DNA from: Chitinophagaceae bacterium
GTDB lineage: Bacteria; Bacteroidota; Bacteroidia; Chitinophagales; UBA10324
DNA: 64,000 bases
Direction: 5' to 3'
Assembly: GCA_016717285.1 (NCBI GenBank)
Contig: JADKFU010000005.1
Coordinates: 294,501 to 358,500 of the forward strand
The notes under the pieces were generated by a model, which saw only the letters and a list, made by a program, of their open reading frames with translations, did not search any database and was not told the DNA's origin. The translations under genes were made by a program, and so were the position numbers. Each line of letters opens with the position of its first letter. Within the stretch, counting starts at the first letter, position 1. Shown one piece after another: positions 9,093 through 18,900 of the stretch.

Positions 9093-9713
9093 TTACAATT
9101 GATCTAATACTTTCATTAACCGTTTGCGCTGTGAATCTTTTTTTATTTCCGTTAGTCGTTCGTTTAATGTTTTCCGAAATTCAGGCTTGTTCTTTTTACT
9201 GATGGTCTCCAGTGTTTTTTCAGCATACATCGGCAGTTGATTAAGCGGGCAGCTCTGCAGTTCCCTGATCAGCAGTCTGAAAGATTGTGCTTCATATTTT
9301 CCGATAGAAGAAAGTTTGGCCATAATGCCAACTGCATGATCACGTGCAATAACGGAATCTTTACCTGCTGCAGTTTCTATTTTTGAAAGCGCTTTATACA
9401 TTGCATCCGGAACTTCCAGCGCCATGTAATCAAGCGCAGTCATGGCGCCCCATAACATTCGGCTGTTCCCGGTTTCCAGCAAGGCGATGAATTCACTAAA
9501 ATAAGGCACCAGGAGTGGAGGATTTCTTTCGCCAATTTCATATAATACTTTAATGCAATCATGCCTGATATTTTTGTTTTTGTGATGTAGACATGAAACC
9601 AGTTCTTTCACTGCATTACGATCCGCAACTGCTGCAATTTTTTTTCCCAGTTCAATATTCGGTTCTTCATCTCTTCGATCAAGTGAACTGGCCAATTGTG
9701 ATAAGACCGACAT
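9093..9713 (-). CDS. HEAT-repeat-like helical protein
   Basis: A 206-aa protein without signal peptide or membrane segment. It consists of paired helices of about 35 residues, such as RNAVKELVSCLHHKNKNIRHDCIKVLYEIGER, LLVPYFSEFIALLETGNSRMLWGAMTALDYMA and the ARDHAVGIMAKLS repeat, in the style of HEAT/armadillo repeats. These usually form protein-binding scaffolds. The start lies 1 nt after the stop of the upstream membrane-protein gene, so the two form an operon. Confidence 0.65.
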   Translation of the reverse strand: MSVLSQLASSLDRRDEEPNIELGKKIAAVADRNAVKELVSCLHHKNKNIRHDCIKVLYEIGERNPPLLVPYFSEFIALLETGNSRMLWGAMTALDYMALEVPDAMYKALSKIETAAGKDSVIARDHAVGIMAKLSSIGKYEAQSFRLLIRELQSCPLNQLPMYAEKTLETISKKNKPEFRKTLNERLTEIKKDSQRKRLMKVLDQL

Positions 9714-9714
9714 G

Positions 9715-10158
9715 CTACGATTTTGAAAAGGTTAACCTGGAAATAACGAGGCACATAAAAACCAGTCCGGTAAGAATGATAGGAGGAAGAAAGGTAAAGT
9801 TTGCCATCACGGCGAAGCAAATGCCAAACACCAGCATATTAATATTTACAATTCCTTTCAATGTAACAGCATCTGTTTTTCTGCGCAGCAAATACCAGTT
9901 GATCAATGCGCCCAATAAATAAAGTAGCGCGAAGCAGGCGCTGAAAGCAGTGAATATATCTTGTGTAGAAGGCGCAAAGCCTGCTCCTGCATCGGTCCTG
10001 TAAGTTTTCATCAACAATATCAATTGCCGTTCTGTATCATCTGCACCTTCCGGCGAAAAAAAGAAACTCATGGAATGTGCGGCAGCAGTTAAGAGTTGAA
10101 AAAGTATGGCAGCGCTGAGCCAGAAGGTATTTTTCTTTATCATCACGTAATGGTACAA
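9715..10158 (-). CDS. small integral membrane protein, unknown function
   Basis: A 147-aa protein with about four membrane segments: residues ~10-30 (WLSAAILFQLLTAAAHSMSF), ~70-90 (FSACFALLYLLGALINWYLL), ~98-120 (GIVNINMLVFGICFAVMANF) and ~122-145. No family recognised. Cotranscribed with the HEAT-like gene directly downstream. Confidence 0.6.
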   Translation of the reverse strand: MYHYVMIKKNTFWLSAAILFQLLTAAAHSMSFFFSPEGADDTERQLILLMKTYRTDAGAGFAPSTQDIFTAFSACFALLYLLGALINWYLLRRKTDAVTLKGIVNINMLVFGICFAVMANFTFLPPIILTGLVFMCLVISRLTFSKS

Positions 10159-10223
10159 TTCAGGTTGAAAAGGTATCGATTATTTGTTGTGTGCAAGCTA
10201 CTGAGCCAAGTTTTTTTATGCTA

Positions 10224-10526
10224 TCATATTGCGTAGTAAATTTTTATAATCAGCAGGGTTACAATAGTGATCAGTGCAATGGTAATTATCAGTTTGTTCA
10301 TCGCAAAAAAGGAGCTAATAGTCATTGCAAGGCAGGCAATGGCGGAAATCATTGCTCCCAGGAGGAAAGGTTGCAATTGTTCAAACGTCAATGCGGTTCC
10401 AATCAAATAATTCAGGCGGAAACATTCGCCAATAGTCCGGATGAGTGCAAGATAAATTGCGACGAATGCTATTCTGGAAATTTTAACCTCATGTGTTGTA
10501 AAAAAATGTTTCATGAGTAGCATCAT
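10224..10526 (-). CDS. small integral membrane protein, unknown function
   Basis: A 100-aa protein with three hydrophobic helices (about residues 15-35, 47-70 and 75-97), separated by short polar turns (RTIGECFRLN, SFFAMNK). The pattern resembles small phosphate-starvation-inducible PsiE-type membrane proteins, but I cannot confirm that. Other reading frames over this stretch do not look like protein. Two adjacent ATGs at 10521-10526 can serve as start. Confidence 0.5.
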   Translation of the reverse strand: MMLLMKHFFTTHEVKISRIAFVAIYLALIRTIGECFRLNYLIGTALTFEQLQPFLLGAMISAIACLAMTISSFFAMNKLIITIALITIVTLLIIKIYYAI

Positions 10527-10578
10527 TTAGGTATTACCTTTTTAACTTCATGAGAGCATCTGTTTGCCTGATATCAGT

Positions 10579-11118
10579 TCAATCTGCCCCAACTTTCACA
10601 TTGTTATTTTTCAACGAATAAATAACCATTTCTTCTGATTTTGATTCAAATACAAATCCATTTCTTTGAAGCAGCTGAAGTGATTTTTTATTGCCGGAAT
10701 GAAGGTCAGCAACAATAATTTTCAGATGTAGATGGTTGAAACCAAAATCAATTACCGCTGCCAATGCTTCCTGCATGAGGCCTTTTCCCTGGTAATCCGG
10801 ATGTAATACATAGCCGACTTCAGCCTTATCTTCTGCTACTTCAATATTCCATAAACAAATGGATCCAATCAGATACGGATCGTTGATCAGTTGAATGCCC
10901 CAGAAAATAGATTCATTATTTGCAACGTGATTGGTTATTCTCTGAATGAAAGCCAGCGCATCCTCCACGCTTGTTGCTTTTGGCATGTCAAGGAATTCAA
11001 GAATTCTTTCATCAGAACGGTGGATATAAATTTCATTGGCATCGTCAGTTGTCAAAGGTCGTAATGAGAGTCGTTCGGTGGTTAACGCTGGAAATGGAGT
11101 GAAGTTTAAGGATTGCAT
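10579..11118 (-). CDS. GNAT-family N-acetyltransferase (RimJ/RimL type)
   Basis: A 179-aa acetyltransferase of the Acetyltransf_3 group. It opens with TTERLSLRPLTTDDANEIY, and the acetyl-CoA binding loop is HPDYQGKGLMQEAL (Q-x-G-x-G/A pattern). Strand and helix beta6-alpha4 are LKIIVADLHSGNKKSLQLLQRNGF. RimJ/RimL relatives acetylate ribosomal protein N-termini, but most members have other amine substrates. No context for a substrate. Confidence 0.9.
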   Translation of the reverse strand: MQSLNFTPFPALTTERLSLRPLTTDDANEIYIHRSDERILEFLDMPKATSVEDALAFIQRITNHVANNESIFWGIQLINDPYLIGSICLWNIEVAEDKAEVGYVLHPDYQGKGLMQEALAAVIDFGFNHLHLKIIVADLHSGNKKSLQLLQRNGFVFESKSEEMVIYSLKNNNVKVGAD

Positions 11119-11292
11119 AACTTGTTTATGGATGAGTTTTAATAACTTGTATTTATTGACTTATAAAATTGTTTAGATGGTTATCCTGTGATCTGACAGT
11201 CACCAAGAAAGTGTAAAAATGCTACAATACCTTGAACAATTGATGCCTGGCTACCGTATTAATTTACTGCAGCATTATAGTAAAAGTTATCA

Positions 11293-13110
11293 CTAACCAT
11301 TCTGAGATTTGTTGTTGGAAGTGTTGAAATAGTCTCTTAATATTTTTGTTTTAGCTTTTCCGATAACCTGCTCTAATTCTTCATCGGAACCCAACTTTAT
11401 TTTTTCAACCGAATGAAAATGCTGCAATAATTTTTCTGAGGTTTTGTCGGAAATGCCTTTGATAGCTGTCAATTCAGAACGCAATGTTGCCTTATCTCTT
11501 TTACTTCGGTGAAAGGTGATGGCGAAGCGATGGGCTTCATCACGCAGTTGCTGAATCAATCGTAAAGAGGGAGATTTTTTGTCAACGTATAGAGGCAAAG
11601 GATCTCCGGGAAAATATATTTCTTCGAGTCGCTTTGCAATGCCTGCGATAGCCACTCTTCCTACCAGGTTTAATTTTTCAAGGCTGTTCATTGCCGCCCC
11701 AAGCTGACCTTTACCGCCATCAATCATAATGAGTTGCGGCAACGACTGGTTTTCCTCCAATAATCTTTTGTAACGGCGGTAAACAATTTCTTCCATTGAT
11801 GCAAAATCATTCGGACCTTCTACAGTTTTAATATTGTAATGACGGTAATCTTTCTTCGACGGTTTTCCGTTTTTAAAAACTACGGTGGAAGCAACAGGAA
11901 AGGCACCCTGGAAATTGGAGTTGTCGAAACATTCGATATGCACCGGTAATTCAGTAAGCCGGAAATCTTTTTGGAGTTGTGAAAGAATTCGTTGGGCTGA
12001 TGTTTCCCGTTTGTTCTCAAAGTTGTCTTTCATCTTCGCCAACAGGTAATAAGAAAGATTTTTTTGAGAAAGCTCCAGGAGTTTTTTTTTGTCGCCACGC
12101 GAGGGAACGGTTACTGTTATTTCCTGGTAAGGAAATTCAATTTTGAAAGGAACGATGATCTCTTTTGAATTGCTTTGTAACTGGCTCCGCAATTCATGGA
12201 TTACAAATACGAGCAGTTCTTCTTTTTCTTCTTCAATCTTTTTGTTGATCTCCAGCGTGCGTGTTTGAATTACAGAACCATTCACTATGCGCATGCAGTT
12301 TACGTACGCATTCTTTTCATCTTCTTTAAAGGAGAACACATCTACATTGGTGATAGTAGGATGAACAACAAGTGATTTGCTCTGATAATCCTGAAGTGCC
12401 AGTAATTTCTTCTTCAGCAATTCCGCTTCTTCGTAGCGGTAATTTACTGCAAGATCGTGCATTTCCTGTTTCAGGTTTTGAATCACTTCGCCAAGATTGC
12501 CTTTCAGGATGTGACGGATTTGCGCAATGCTGTGGTCGTAGGATTCTTTCGATTGCCGGGCTTCACAAGGTCCTTTGCAATTCCCGATGTGAAACTCAAG
12601 GCAGACCTTGAATTTTTGTGCAACAATATTTTTTTCACTCAGGTTGAGGTTGCAGGTGCGCAGCGGGTACATTTTTTTTATAAAATCAAGGATGCCGCTC
12701 ACTCTTACTACGGAAGTGTACGGACCAAAATATTCTGACCCGTCGCGTTCAAGGGTCCTGGTAAGAAATACCCTTGGAAAATTTTCATTTTTAATACAGA
12801 TGAACGGATAGGTCTTGTCATCTTTCAAGTTGATATTATAACGCGGCTGATAATTCTTGATCAATGTATTTTCAAGCAGCAATGCATCTTGCTCTGATTC
12901 TACAATGGTGAATTCAATGCGCCGCGCATGACGCACCATCACGCTGGTTTTAAACTGCGCATGGTTTTTTACAAAATAACTGGTAACCCGTTTTTTCAGG
13001 TTCTTTGCTTTACCGACATAGATCATCACACCGCCTTCGTCAATAAAACGATATACGCCGGGATCATCGGGCAAATGCGGAAAGAGATTTTTAAAGTCTT
13101 CGGTGGTCAC
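11293..13110 (-). CDS. uvrC: excinuclease ABC subunit C
   Basis: Nucleotide-excision-repair nuclease that makes both incisions at UvrB-marked damage. The 605-aa length is normal. It has an N-terminal GIY-YIG domain (~14-95, with GVYRF and MIYVGKAKNLKKRV), a UVR motif for UvrB contact (~205-240), and the RNase-H-like endonuclease domain starting at HIECFDNSN (catalytic Asp), with LIMIDGGKGQL further on. A helix-hairpin-helix tail follows (AIKGISDKTSEKLL). A Cys cluster of the C-x6-C-x13-C-x3-C type in the middle may bind Fe-S. Complete; carbonic anhydrase is the upstream neighbour at 31 nt. Confidence 0.97.
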   Translation of the reverse strand: MTTEDFKNLFPHLPDDPGVYRFIDEGGVMIYVGKAKNLKKRVTSYFVKNHAQFKTSVMVRHARRIEFTIVESEQDALLLENTLIKNYQPRYNINLKDDKTYPFICIKNENFPRVFLTRTLERDGSEYFGPYTSVVRVSGILDFIKKMYPLRTCNLNLSEKNIVAQKFKVCLEFHIGNCKGPCEARQSKESYDHSIAQIRHILKGNLGEVIQNLKQEMHDLAVNYRYEEAELLKKKLLALQDYQSKSLVVHPTITNVDVFSFKEDEKNAYVNCMRIVNGSVIQTRTLEINKKIEEEKEELLVFVIHELRSQLQSNSKEIIVPFKIEFPYQEITVTVPSRGDKKKLLELSQKNLSYYLLAKMKDNFENKRETSAQRILSQLQKDFRLTELPVHIECFDNSNFQGAFPVASTVVFKNGKPSKKDYRHYNIKTVEGPNDFASMEEIVYRRYKRLLEENQSLPQLIMIDGGKGQLGAAMNSLEKLNLVGRVAIAGIAKRLEEIYFPGDPLPLYVDKKSPSLRLIQQLRDEAHRFAITFHRSKRDKATLRSELTAIKGISDKTSEKLLQHFHSVEKIKLGSDEELEQVIGKAKTKILRDYFNTSNNKSQNG

Positions 13111-13141
13111 GGTACATTCTTCTGAAAAATGTTATAGCCTG

Positions 13142-13789
13142 CTATTTCAAACCGGCAGCATTAGCTGCTTCATAGAATGTTTTAAGTTCTGTTGAATTGG
13201 AAAGTTGCACATTCAAATCCCGGAGTTGTCCATCTTCAATACTGTAGATCCATCCATGGACAGCCACTTTCTGTCCCCGACCCCAGGCTTTTTGAATGAT
13301 CGTGGTGTTGCAAACATTCACTACCTGTTCAATCACATTGAGTTCACAAAGCCGGTTCAGCTTTTCGTGTTCGCCTTTAATAAGACTGATTTCCTTTTCG
13401 TATTTTTTCCAGACTTCTTTGATGTGGCGCAACCAGTTATCGATTAATCCGAGCTGACTGTCTTTCAGAGCAGCCTGCACACCGCCGCAACCATAGTGAC
13501 CACAAACGATAATGTGTTTTACGCCAAGGGCTTCTACTGCATATTCGATGACTGACAAGCAATTAAAATCTGTGTGTACCACTACGTTGGCCACATTCCG
13601 GTGAACAAACAATTCGCCAGGCAAAAGGCCAACAATTTCATTGGCAGGCACACGGCTGTCGGAGCAACCGATCCACAGGTATTCAGGTGATTGTTGCTGC
13701 AATAACCTGGCGAAGAAATCGGGTTGGGTGGAGCGAACCCTGTCTGCCCATGCTTTATTTTTTTCGAAAAGATGTTGGAGTGGATGCAT
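13142..13789 (-). CDS. beta-class carbonic anhydrase
   Basis: Interconverts CO2 and bicarbonate in the cytoplasm. With the ATG at 13789 the protein is 215 aa, beginning MHPLQHLFEKN, the usual start for the family. A longer frame reaches 13855, but the extra 22 residues are not family-like. Zinc ligands and catalytic pair are visible: Cys42, Asp44 and Arg46 in CSDSR, then His98 and Cys101 in GHYGCGGV. Closest to the Can/CynT2-like subgroup. It lies upstream of uvrC on the same strand (31 nt), so may be cotranscribed. Confidence 0.95.
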   Translation of the reverse strand: MHPLQHLFEKNKAWADRVRSTQPDFFARLLQQQSPEYLWIGCSDSRVPANEIVGLLPGELFVHRNVANVVVHTDFNCLSVIEYAVEALGVKHIIVCGHYGCGGVQAALKDSQLGLIDNWLRHIKEVWKKYEKEISLIKGEHEKLNRLCELNVIEQVVNVCNTTIIQKAWGRGQKVAVHGWIYSIEDGQLRDLNVQLSNSTELKTFYEAANAAGLK

Positions 13790-13943
13790 GTTGGAATTAA
13801 TGGATTGATGAAATGGAATTGCGTTCAATTTACAGATAAGTGCATAAAGGTGCAAGCTAAGCAGACTTGATCATTTACAGCAGCAACTTGCTTTTCGAAA
13901 ATCGAAGCATGTAAAAGTTGATGTAAAGACATTTGATGAGTAC

Positions 13944-13951
13944 TATATTTG
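13944..13951 (+). promoter_or_regulatory. -7 element for mtgA
   Basis: TATATTTG fits TAnnTTTG. A GTTG at 13917-13920, 23 bases upstream, is a weak -33 partner. It overlaps a possible TTG start at 13949, which argues for the ATG at 13970 as the true mtgA start. Confidence 0.45.
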
Positions 13952-13969
13952 CCGCCGCGTGAATTATAC

Positions 13970-14683
13970 ATGCATCAAACCAGGAGTGAGGTGAAAAAAA
14001 TTATTTCAAAAGTATGGCGATTATTCAAGCGCATTTTTCTTGTGTTGTTTATTTTTCATCTTGCTTATTTACTGTTAGTGAAATGGGTAAATCCACCTAT
14101 CACTTTTACCCAGTTGGGCAGCCTGCTTTCCGGTCATGGCCTCAAACGGGATTATGTATCTTATCAGCAAATCAGTTCCAATGCCAAGCTCGCTGTGATT
14201 GCCAGTGAAGATCAGTTGTTTCCTGACCACAACGGATTTGATTTCAACAGTATTGAAAAGGCAATGAAGTATAATGAGAAACACCCGAACAGGGTGCGTG
14301 GTGCAAGCACCATCAGCCAGCAAGTTGCAAAAAATGTTTTTTTATGGCAGGGAAGATCATGGTTCCGAAAGGGAATGGAAGTTTATTTCACGTTTATGAT
14401 TGAGTTGTTGTACAGCAAACAAAGAATACTTGAGCTTTATCTGAACGTTGCGGAAATGGGAAATGGAATATTTGGTATTGAAAGTGCGTCACACAGTTAT
14501 TTCAGTAAGCCGGCATCGAAATTATCAAGAAGCGAAGCTGCCATGATTGCAGCATGCCTCCCGAATCCTAAAGTTTATAAAGTTAAACCTATGGGTAAAT
14601 GGGTGGCAAGAAGATATCCCTGGATTGTACGTCAAATGAATCACCTCGATGGTGATCCTGATATTGAGCATATATTGAAATAG
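13970..14683 (+). CDS. mtgA: monofunctional peptidoglycan glycosyltransferase MtgA
   Basis: Polymerises lipid II into glycan strands at the outer face of the inner membrane. The 237-aa product has one membrane anchor (~18-40, IFLVLFIFHLAYLLLV) and a GT51 domain. Motifs are the catalytic Glu in VIASEDQLFPDHNGFD, GASTISQQVAKNVFLW, KQRILELYLNVAEMGNGIFGI, and the second acidic region SRSEAAMIAACLPNP. It has no transpeptidase domain. The start at 13970 is chosen because the upstream TTG overlaps the promoter. Confidence 0.95.
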   Translation: MHQTRSEVKKIISKVWRLFKRIFLVLFIFHLAYLLLVKWVNPPITFTQLGSLLSGHGLKRDYVSYQQISSNAKLAVIASEDQLFPDHNGFDFNSIEKAMKYNEKHPNRVRGASTISQQVAKNVFLWQGRSWFRKGMEVYFTFMIELLYSKQRILELYLNVAEMGNGIFGIESASHSYFSKPASKLSRSEAAMIAACLPNPKVYKVKPMGKWVARRYPWIVRQMNHLDGDPDIEHILK

Positions 14684-14877
14684 CAGGTGTAACTTTTTCC
14701 TTCGTTTTTCATTATACTGTTGATTCGCTCAGCTTTTTGAATGTTGCATTTGAAAAAGCGTTGATGATGAATAGTGCAGCCGGCATTTTATTTGGTGGAT
14801 GCTAAACTGAATTGACAGCTACCGTAATTTCAACACCTTATTCTTTTGTATTTTCGAACACCAAATTATTATCTAAG

Positions 14878-15534
14878 ATGAGTATGAATTCAGGAAATGT
14901 TTTTTTGTGCTGTATGTTTTTGTGCTTCAGTAGTTTTTCATTTTCACAAACAGGTGAATGGAAACTTTCTAAAGATCAGAATGGCATAAAAATTTATTCA
15001 CGCCAGGTGGAGGGCTATTCGATTGCAGAGCTTAAAACGGAGATGAATGTAAAGGCACCCATGAATGCTGTGGTGGCTGTGATCATGGATGCAAATAATT
15101 ATTACAGCTGGATTTATTCCTGCACTTCATCTGCCATCCTGAAAAAAATCAGTGAAACAGAACAGTATCAATACCAGGTAAATGATTTACCCTATCCGTT
15201 CAACGACCGTGACATTGCGATACATTTTAAAATCTGGCAGGACAAAGAAACCAAAAAGGTGTTTACGAGTTCGGTAGGTGAACCTGCTTATGTTCCTGCT
15301 AAAGATGGACTTGTTCGTATTCCCGTCTTCATTGGTGGTTATGAAATCACACCATTGGCAAATGGTGAAGTGCAGCTCGCTTACCAGGTGCGTTTTGATC
15401 CCGGAGGTAATATTCCTGATTGGTTGGTGAATATGTTTATTGTCAAAGCACCTTATGAATCCAGTTTGAATTTGCGCGAGTTGATTGAGAGTAAAAAATA
15501 TGATGGTACCAAATTTGGGTTTTTGACGCAATAG
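14878..15534 (+). CDS. secreted START-domain lipid-binding-like protein
   Basis: A 218-aa protein. The ATG at 14878 gives a clear signal peptide ending FSFSQ (~residue 23); the longer frame from 14812 starts with TTG and is not needed. The rest is a START-like domain: GEWKLSKDQNGIKIYSR at the front, then DYPF-type LPYPFNDRDI, and a C-terminal amphipathic helix (YESSLNLRELIE). Such proteins bind hydrophobic ligands in a deep pocket; here the site is the periplasm. The ligand is unknown. It follows mtgA in the same direction but 194 nt away. Confidence 0.8.
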   Translation: MSMNSGNVFLCCMFLCFSSFSFSQTGEWKLSKDQNGIKIYSRQVEGYSIAELKTEMNVKAPMNAVVAVIMDANNYYSWIYSCTSSAILKKISETEQYQYQVNDLPYPFNDRDIAIHFKIWQDKETKKVFTSSVGEPAYVPAKDGLVRIPVFIGGYEITPLANGEVQLAYQVRFDPGGNIPDWLVNMFIVKAPYESSLNLRELIESKKYDGTKFGFLTQ

Positions 15535-15908
15535 CGTTGGCACAAAGTACCTATACACCACGGTGCAGCTTAATTTAAGCTCCTGAATTTTTTTTGTCTT
15601 GCAGATTATTTCAACAGAAAAGTATTATCTTAAATAGTAATTAAAATACTTATATGTTCAAATGCTACATTTGATTTTATCTTTTTGATAATTGAATTAA
15701 AAAAACTGGATATTTTTTTTAGCTTTATTCCCGCACTTATGACGCAAACACAAAATCAAATAATCAAATTGAAGTAGAAAGCAGAAGGGGGAGGAATTTT
15801 TATTAAGCATATCATTTTGTATAGCGACTTATAAACGGTTTGGCATTTCAAATGCAAGCCGGATCGGGAGTTGAGTGCCTGTTATAATTATAATAAAGCA
15901 CATGTACT
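15535..15908. other. intergenic region, 374 nt, weak terminator at left end
   Basis: Very AT-rich. A small hairpin (AGCTT/AAGCT, about 15571-15585) followed by TTTTTTTT at about 15591-15598 may end the START-gene transcript. The rest is the leader and promoter region of the 7.7-kb gene; no clear TAnnTTTG pair stands out and there is no open frame. Confidence 0.35.
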
Positions 15909-18900
15909 ATGAAAAGGATTATTGTCTTTTTTCTTACGCTTTTTTTTACTGGCACCGCAGCAGCGCAAAACATTCGTATAATCATTGCTGACTCTGGCGG
16001 CTATACCGTTCCAAACAGCATGCTCGGCGTTAATACAGAAAGTGTATTTCAATATCGAAGTAATACCTGGAAGCGATTTCTGGATCCATCCACCGGCTTC
16101 ACTACTTTTTTTTCCGGCTTTACTGATTCTGTTAAAAAACTAAACTTTCAATCTTATTATTATCCGGGAGGCAGCGTAGCAAGATTGTATCATTATGCTG
16201 CTGGAAATCACGGTTATGGTCTCTATCATGATGAGGCGGTTTTTATGGATACTAAATTCAACGACAACCATAATTATTGGGGAACCATCGATGAATCACA
16301 CGACATTGAAAATCAGTACAAGTTTGAAAATGATTCGCTTTTTATAGTACCGCATCAGTTGCCTCCGCCATATGTTGACAGCCACAGCCTCCTTTGCAAC
16401 CTCAATGGTGCTTCTACCGTGATCAGCGTAAATGTGCTTTGGTGGCATCCTTCAGAACTGAAACTGATTCTGGATGGATTTCATGAACGCGGAGTTCCGG
16501 TGCAAGCCGTAGTGATGGGAACAGAAGTAGATAACCGTGGTGATTCCGTGCTGTTGCCGGGCGGTGTAACTGATTATATCATACGGGCCGATTCCTTTGT
16601 TGATGTAATGCGAAATCCGGATAACCCGTTTTATGAATCCTGGTATGCTACCATTCCGATTGTTTTTAACGGCGCGAATGAGGGTGCTGATAATTTTAGC
16701 ATCTGGAATTCACCACTCAGCCAGCACATTTCTACAGGGCTGGGTCTGCCAAAAATTACCGCAATTAACTGGTGGTGGTATCCTAAAAATTGTTTTAAAC
16801 CTAATAAGTTTCCGGATCAATGCATGAAAGATTATTTCAATTCGATTCCCGATCGTATTGCGGCTTACAAAACTTATTATGATAAAATGTATGTAGTGCA
16901 ATATGGCATTAAACCAAGTGACACTTTTAATTACAAAAACACATTTGTAACCGGGCTTTTCCCGATGAAAAATCTCTTTGGAATGATTGATTACAACGCG
17001 TTGAACGGAGAGTTTTTCGCAGGCGCTTATTTTTTCAAATTGGCTTCTGCTTCGGCTTATGATCCGTTTTGGGATGATTCGCAAACACTTCCGGTGGAAT
17101 TTAATTCATCGCCGGCCACTGATGCATTTCAACTTATCAGGGAAATTGTTTCTACCAAATATCATCATCCGCAGACGCAAGCCATTACAGGAAGCGCGCA
17201 TGCAGAATCTTTTTTTTTCAGCCATCCTGATTCCTGCAAGGGAAAACTATACGTTATAAATTATTCGGGGATTGCAGATACCATCCGTAACATTGAATAT
17301 GAAGGCAATAATGTAACCGGAGAAATTGGCGTCCGTTCCATTTACGCTGATTCATTACTTGCCTTCCGAACGAATGTGTCACCGATCAAATACAGCACGC
17401 AACAATCATTGACCGGTGAGTATGCGATAGTGGTTCCAGGATACAGCATGCTTTTAATTGATGTTAAACTTCCTGCATACCATCTGTCGCTAATTCAATA
17501 TGACCCATCAATCTGTTTAGGCCAGTCAACAACACTGAGCGTTTCCGGGGCTCTGTCTTATTCCTGGTTACCTTCAACAGGCTTGACTGAAACATCAGGT
17601 TCCGGCATTACTGCCCATCCTGAATCTACCACTACATACACTGTAACAGGAATAAATGCATCCGGTTGCATCGCTGTTGATTCTACTACAGTTACAGTTA
17701 ATGCCTTACCCCAACCCGTCATAAATGGCGACACCGTCATTTGCCTCGGAGATACCATAACCCTGGAAGCGGAGCAAGATTATATAAGCTATTTCTGGTC
17801 AGATGAAAGTGTGAATGCGAGCATCGATATTGCAGAACCGGGCATCTTCACATTATCGGTAATTGATGTTAATGGCTGTACGGGCTCCGGCATTATTGAA
17901 GTTGCTCAAAAATTTACTCCTGTAATTGAAGGAAACGATTCAATTTGTTCCGGTTTCACCAGCTTGTTTTCTGTGGCAGGAAATTATCAGTCTTTCAACT
18001 GGTCTACAGGCGACACTACATCATTTATTACAGTTTCAGAACCACAGTTATACAGCGTCCTGGTGATTGATTCTGCAGGATGCGAAGCCATGGCATACAG
18101 ATCATTGAGTTTTGCAAATCCACAACCTCAGATTTCCGGAAGCGAATTTATTTGTGAAGCCACGGCTGTTGCGTTAGATGCCGGTTCCGGATATCTTCAC
18201 TATCAATGGTCGACGGGTGATACAGTACAAACGGTTAGTCTTGCGAATGTTGGGTATGCGGCTGTTACTGTTACCAATAATAAAAACTGTTTGGGAAGTG
18301 ATACCATTTTGATGATTGGGAAAAATAATCCTATTCCGGAAATTACCGGTGATGATTCAATTTGTTCAGGCTCTGTTGTTACCTGGACGACAGTTGTTTC
18401 TTACGCCACTTATCACTGGTCGAATCTTGACACCATTTCAGGTACTCTTTTATTTTTGCCTGGCACGTATACGGTTTCAGTCACTGATTCATTCGGATGC
18501 GCAGGTAGTGATTCTGCAACACTTTATGTTCTTGATAACCCTTCTCCTCATATTTCCGGGCAGGATTCGATATGCGAAGAAACATCCATCCAGCTTTTTG
18601 CAGAAGAAGGATTTTCCAACTATCAATGGTCAACTGATGATACAACTTCTACTGTTGAAATACATGCGGCGGGTCAATATTCAGTTTCAGTAATTGATAT
18701 GAATGGTTGTTCAGGAAATGATACACTGAGCGTATATCCGCGACTGGTTCCAATCATCTCAGGCAATAATGCAATTTGTGAAGGTGACACAGCCCTCTTA
18801 TATGCTGAAGAAGGATATTTTCATTATCTCTGGTCTTCCGGTGACACGACTTCCATTATAAAAGCAACCGTCTCTGGTATATATTCGGTAACTGTAATAG

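Noticed and set aside
12640..13110. GIY-YIG segment considered as a homing endonuclease.
   Set aside because: It is the N-terminal domain of a complete UvrC.
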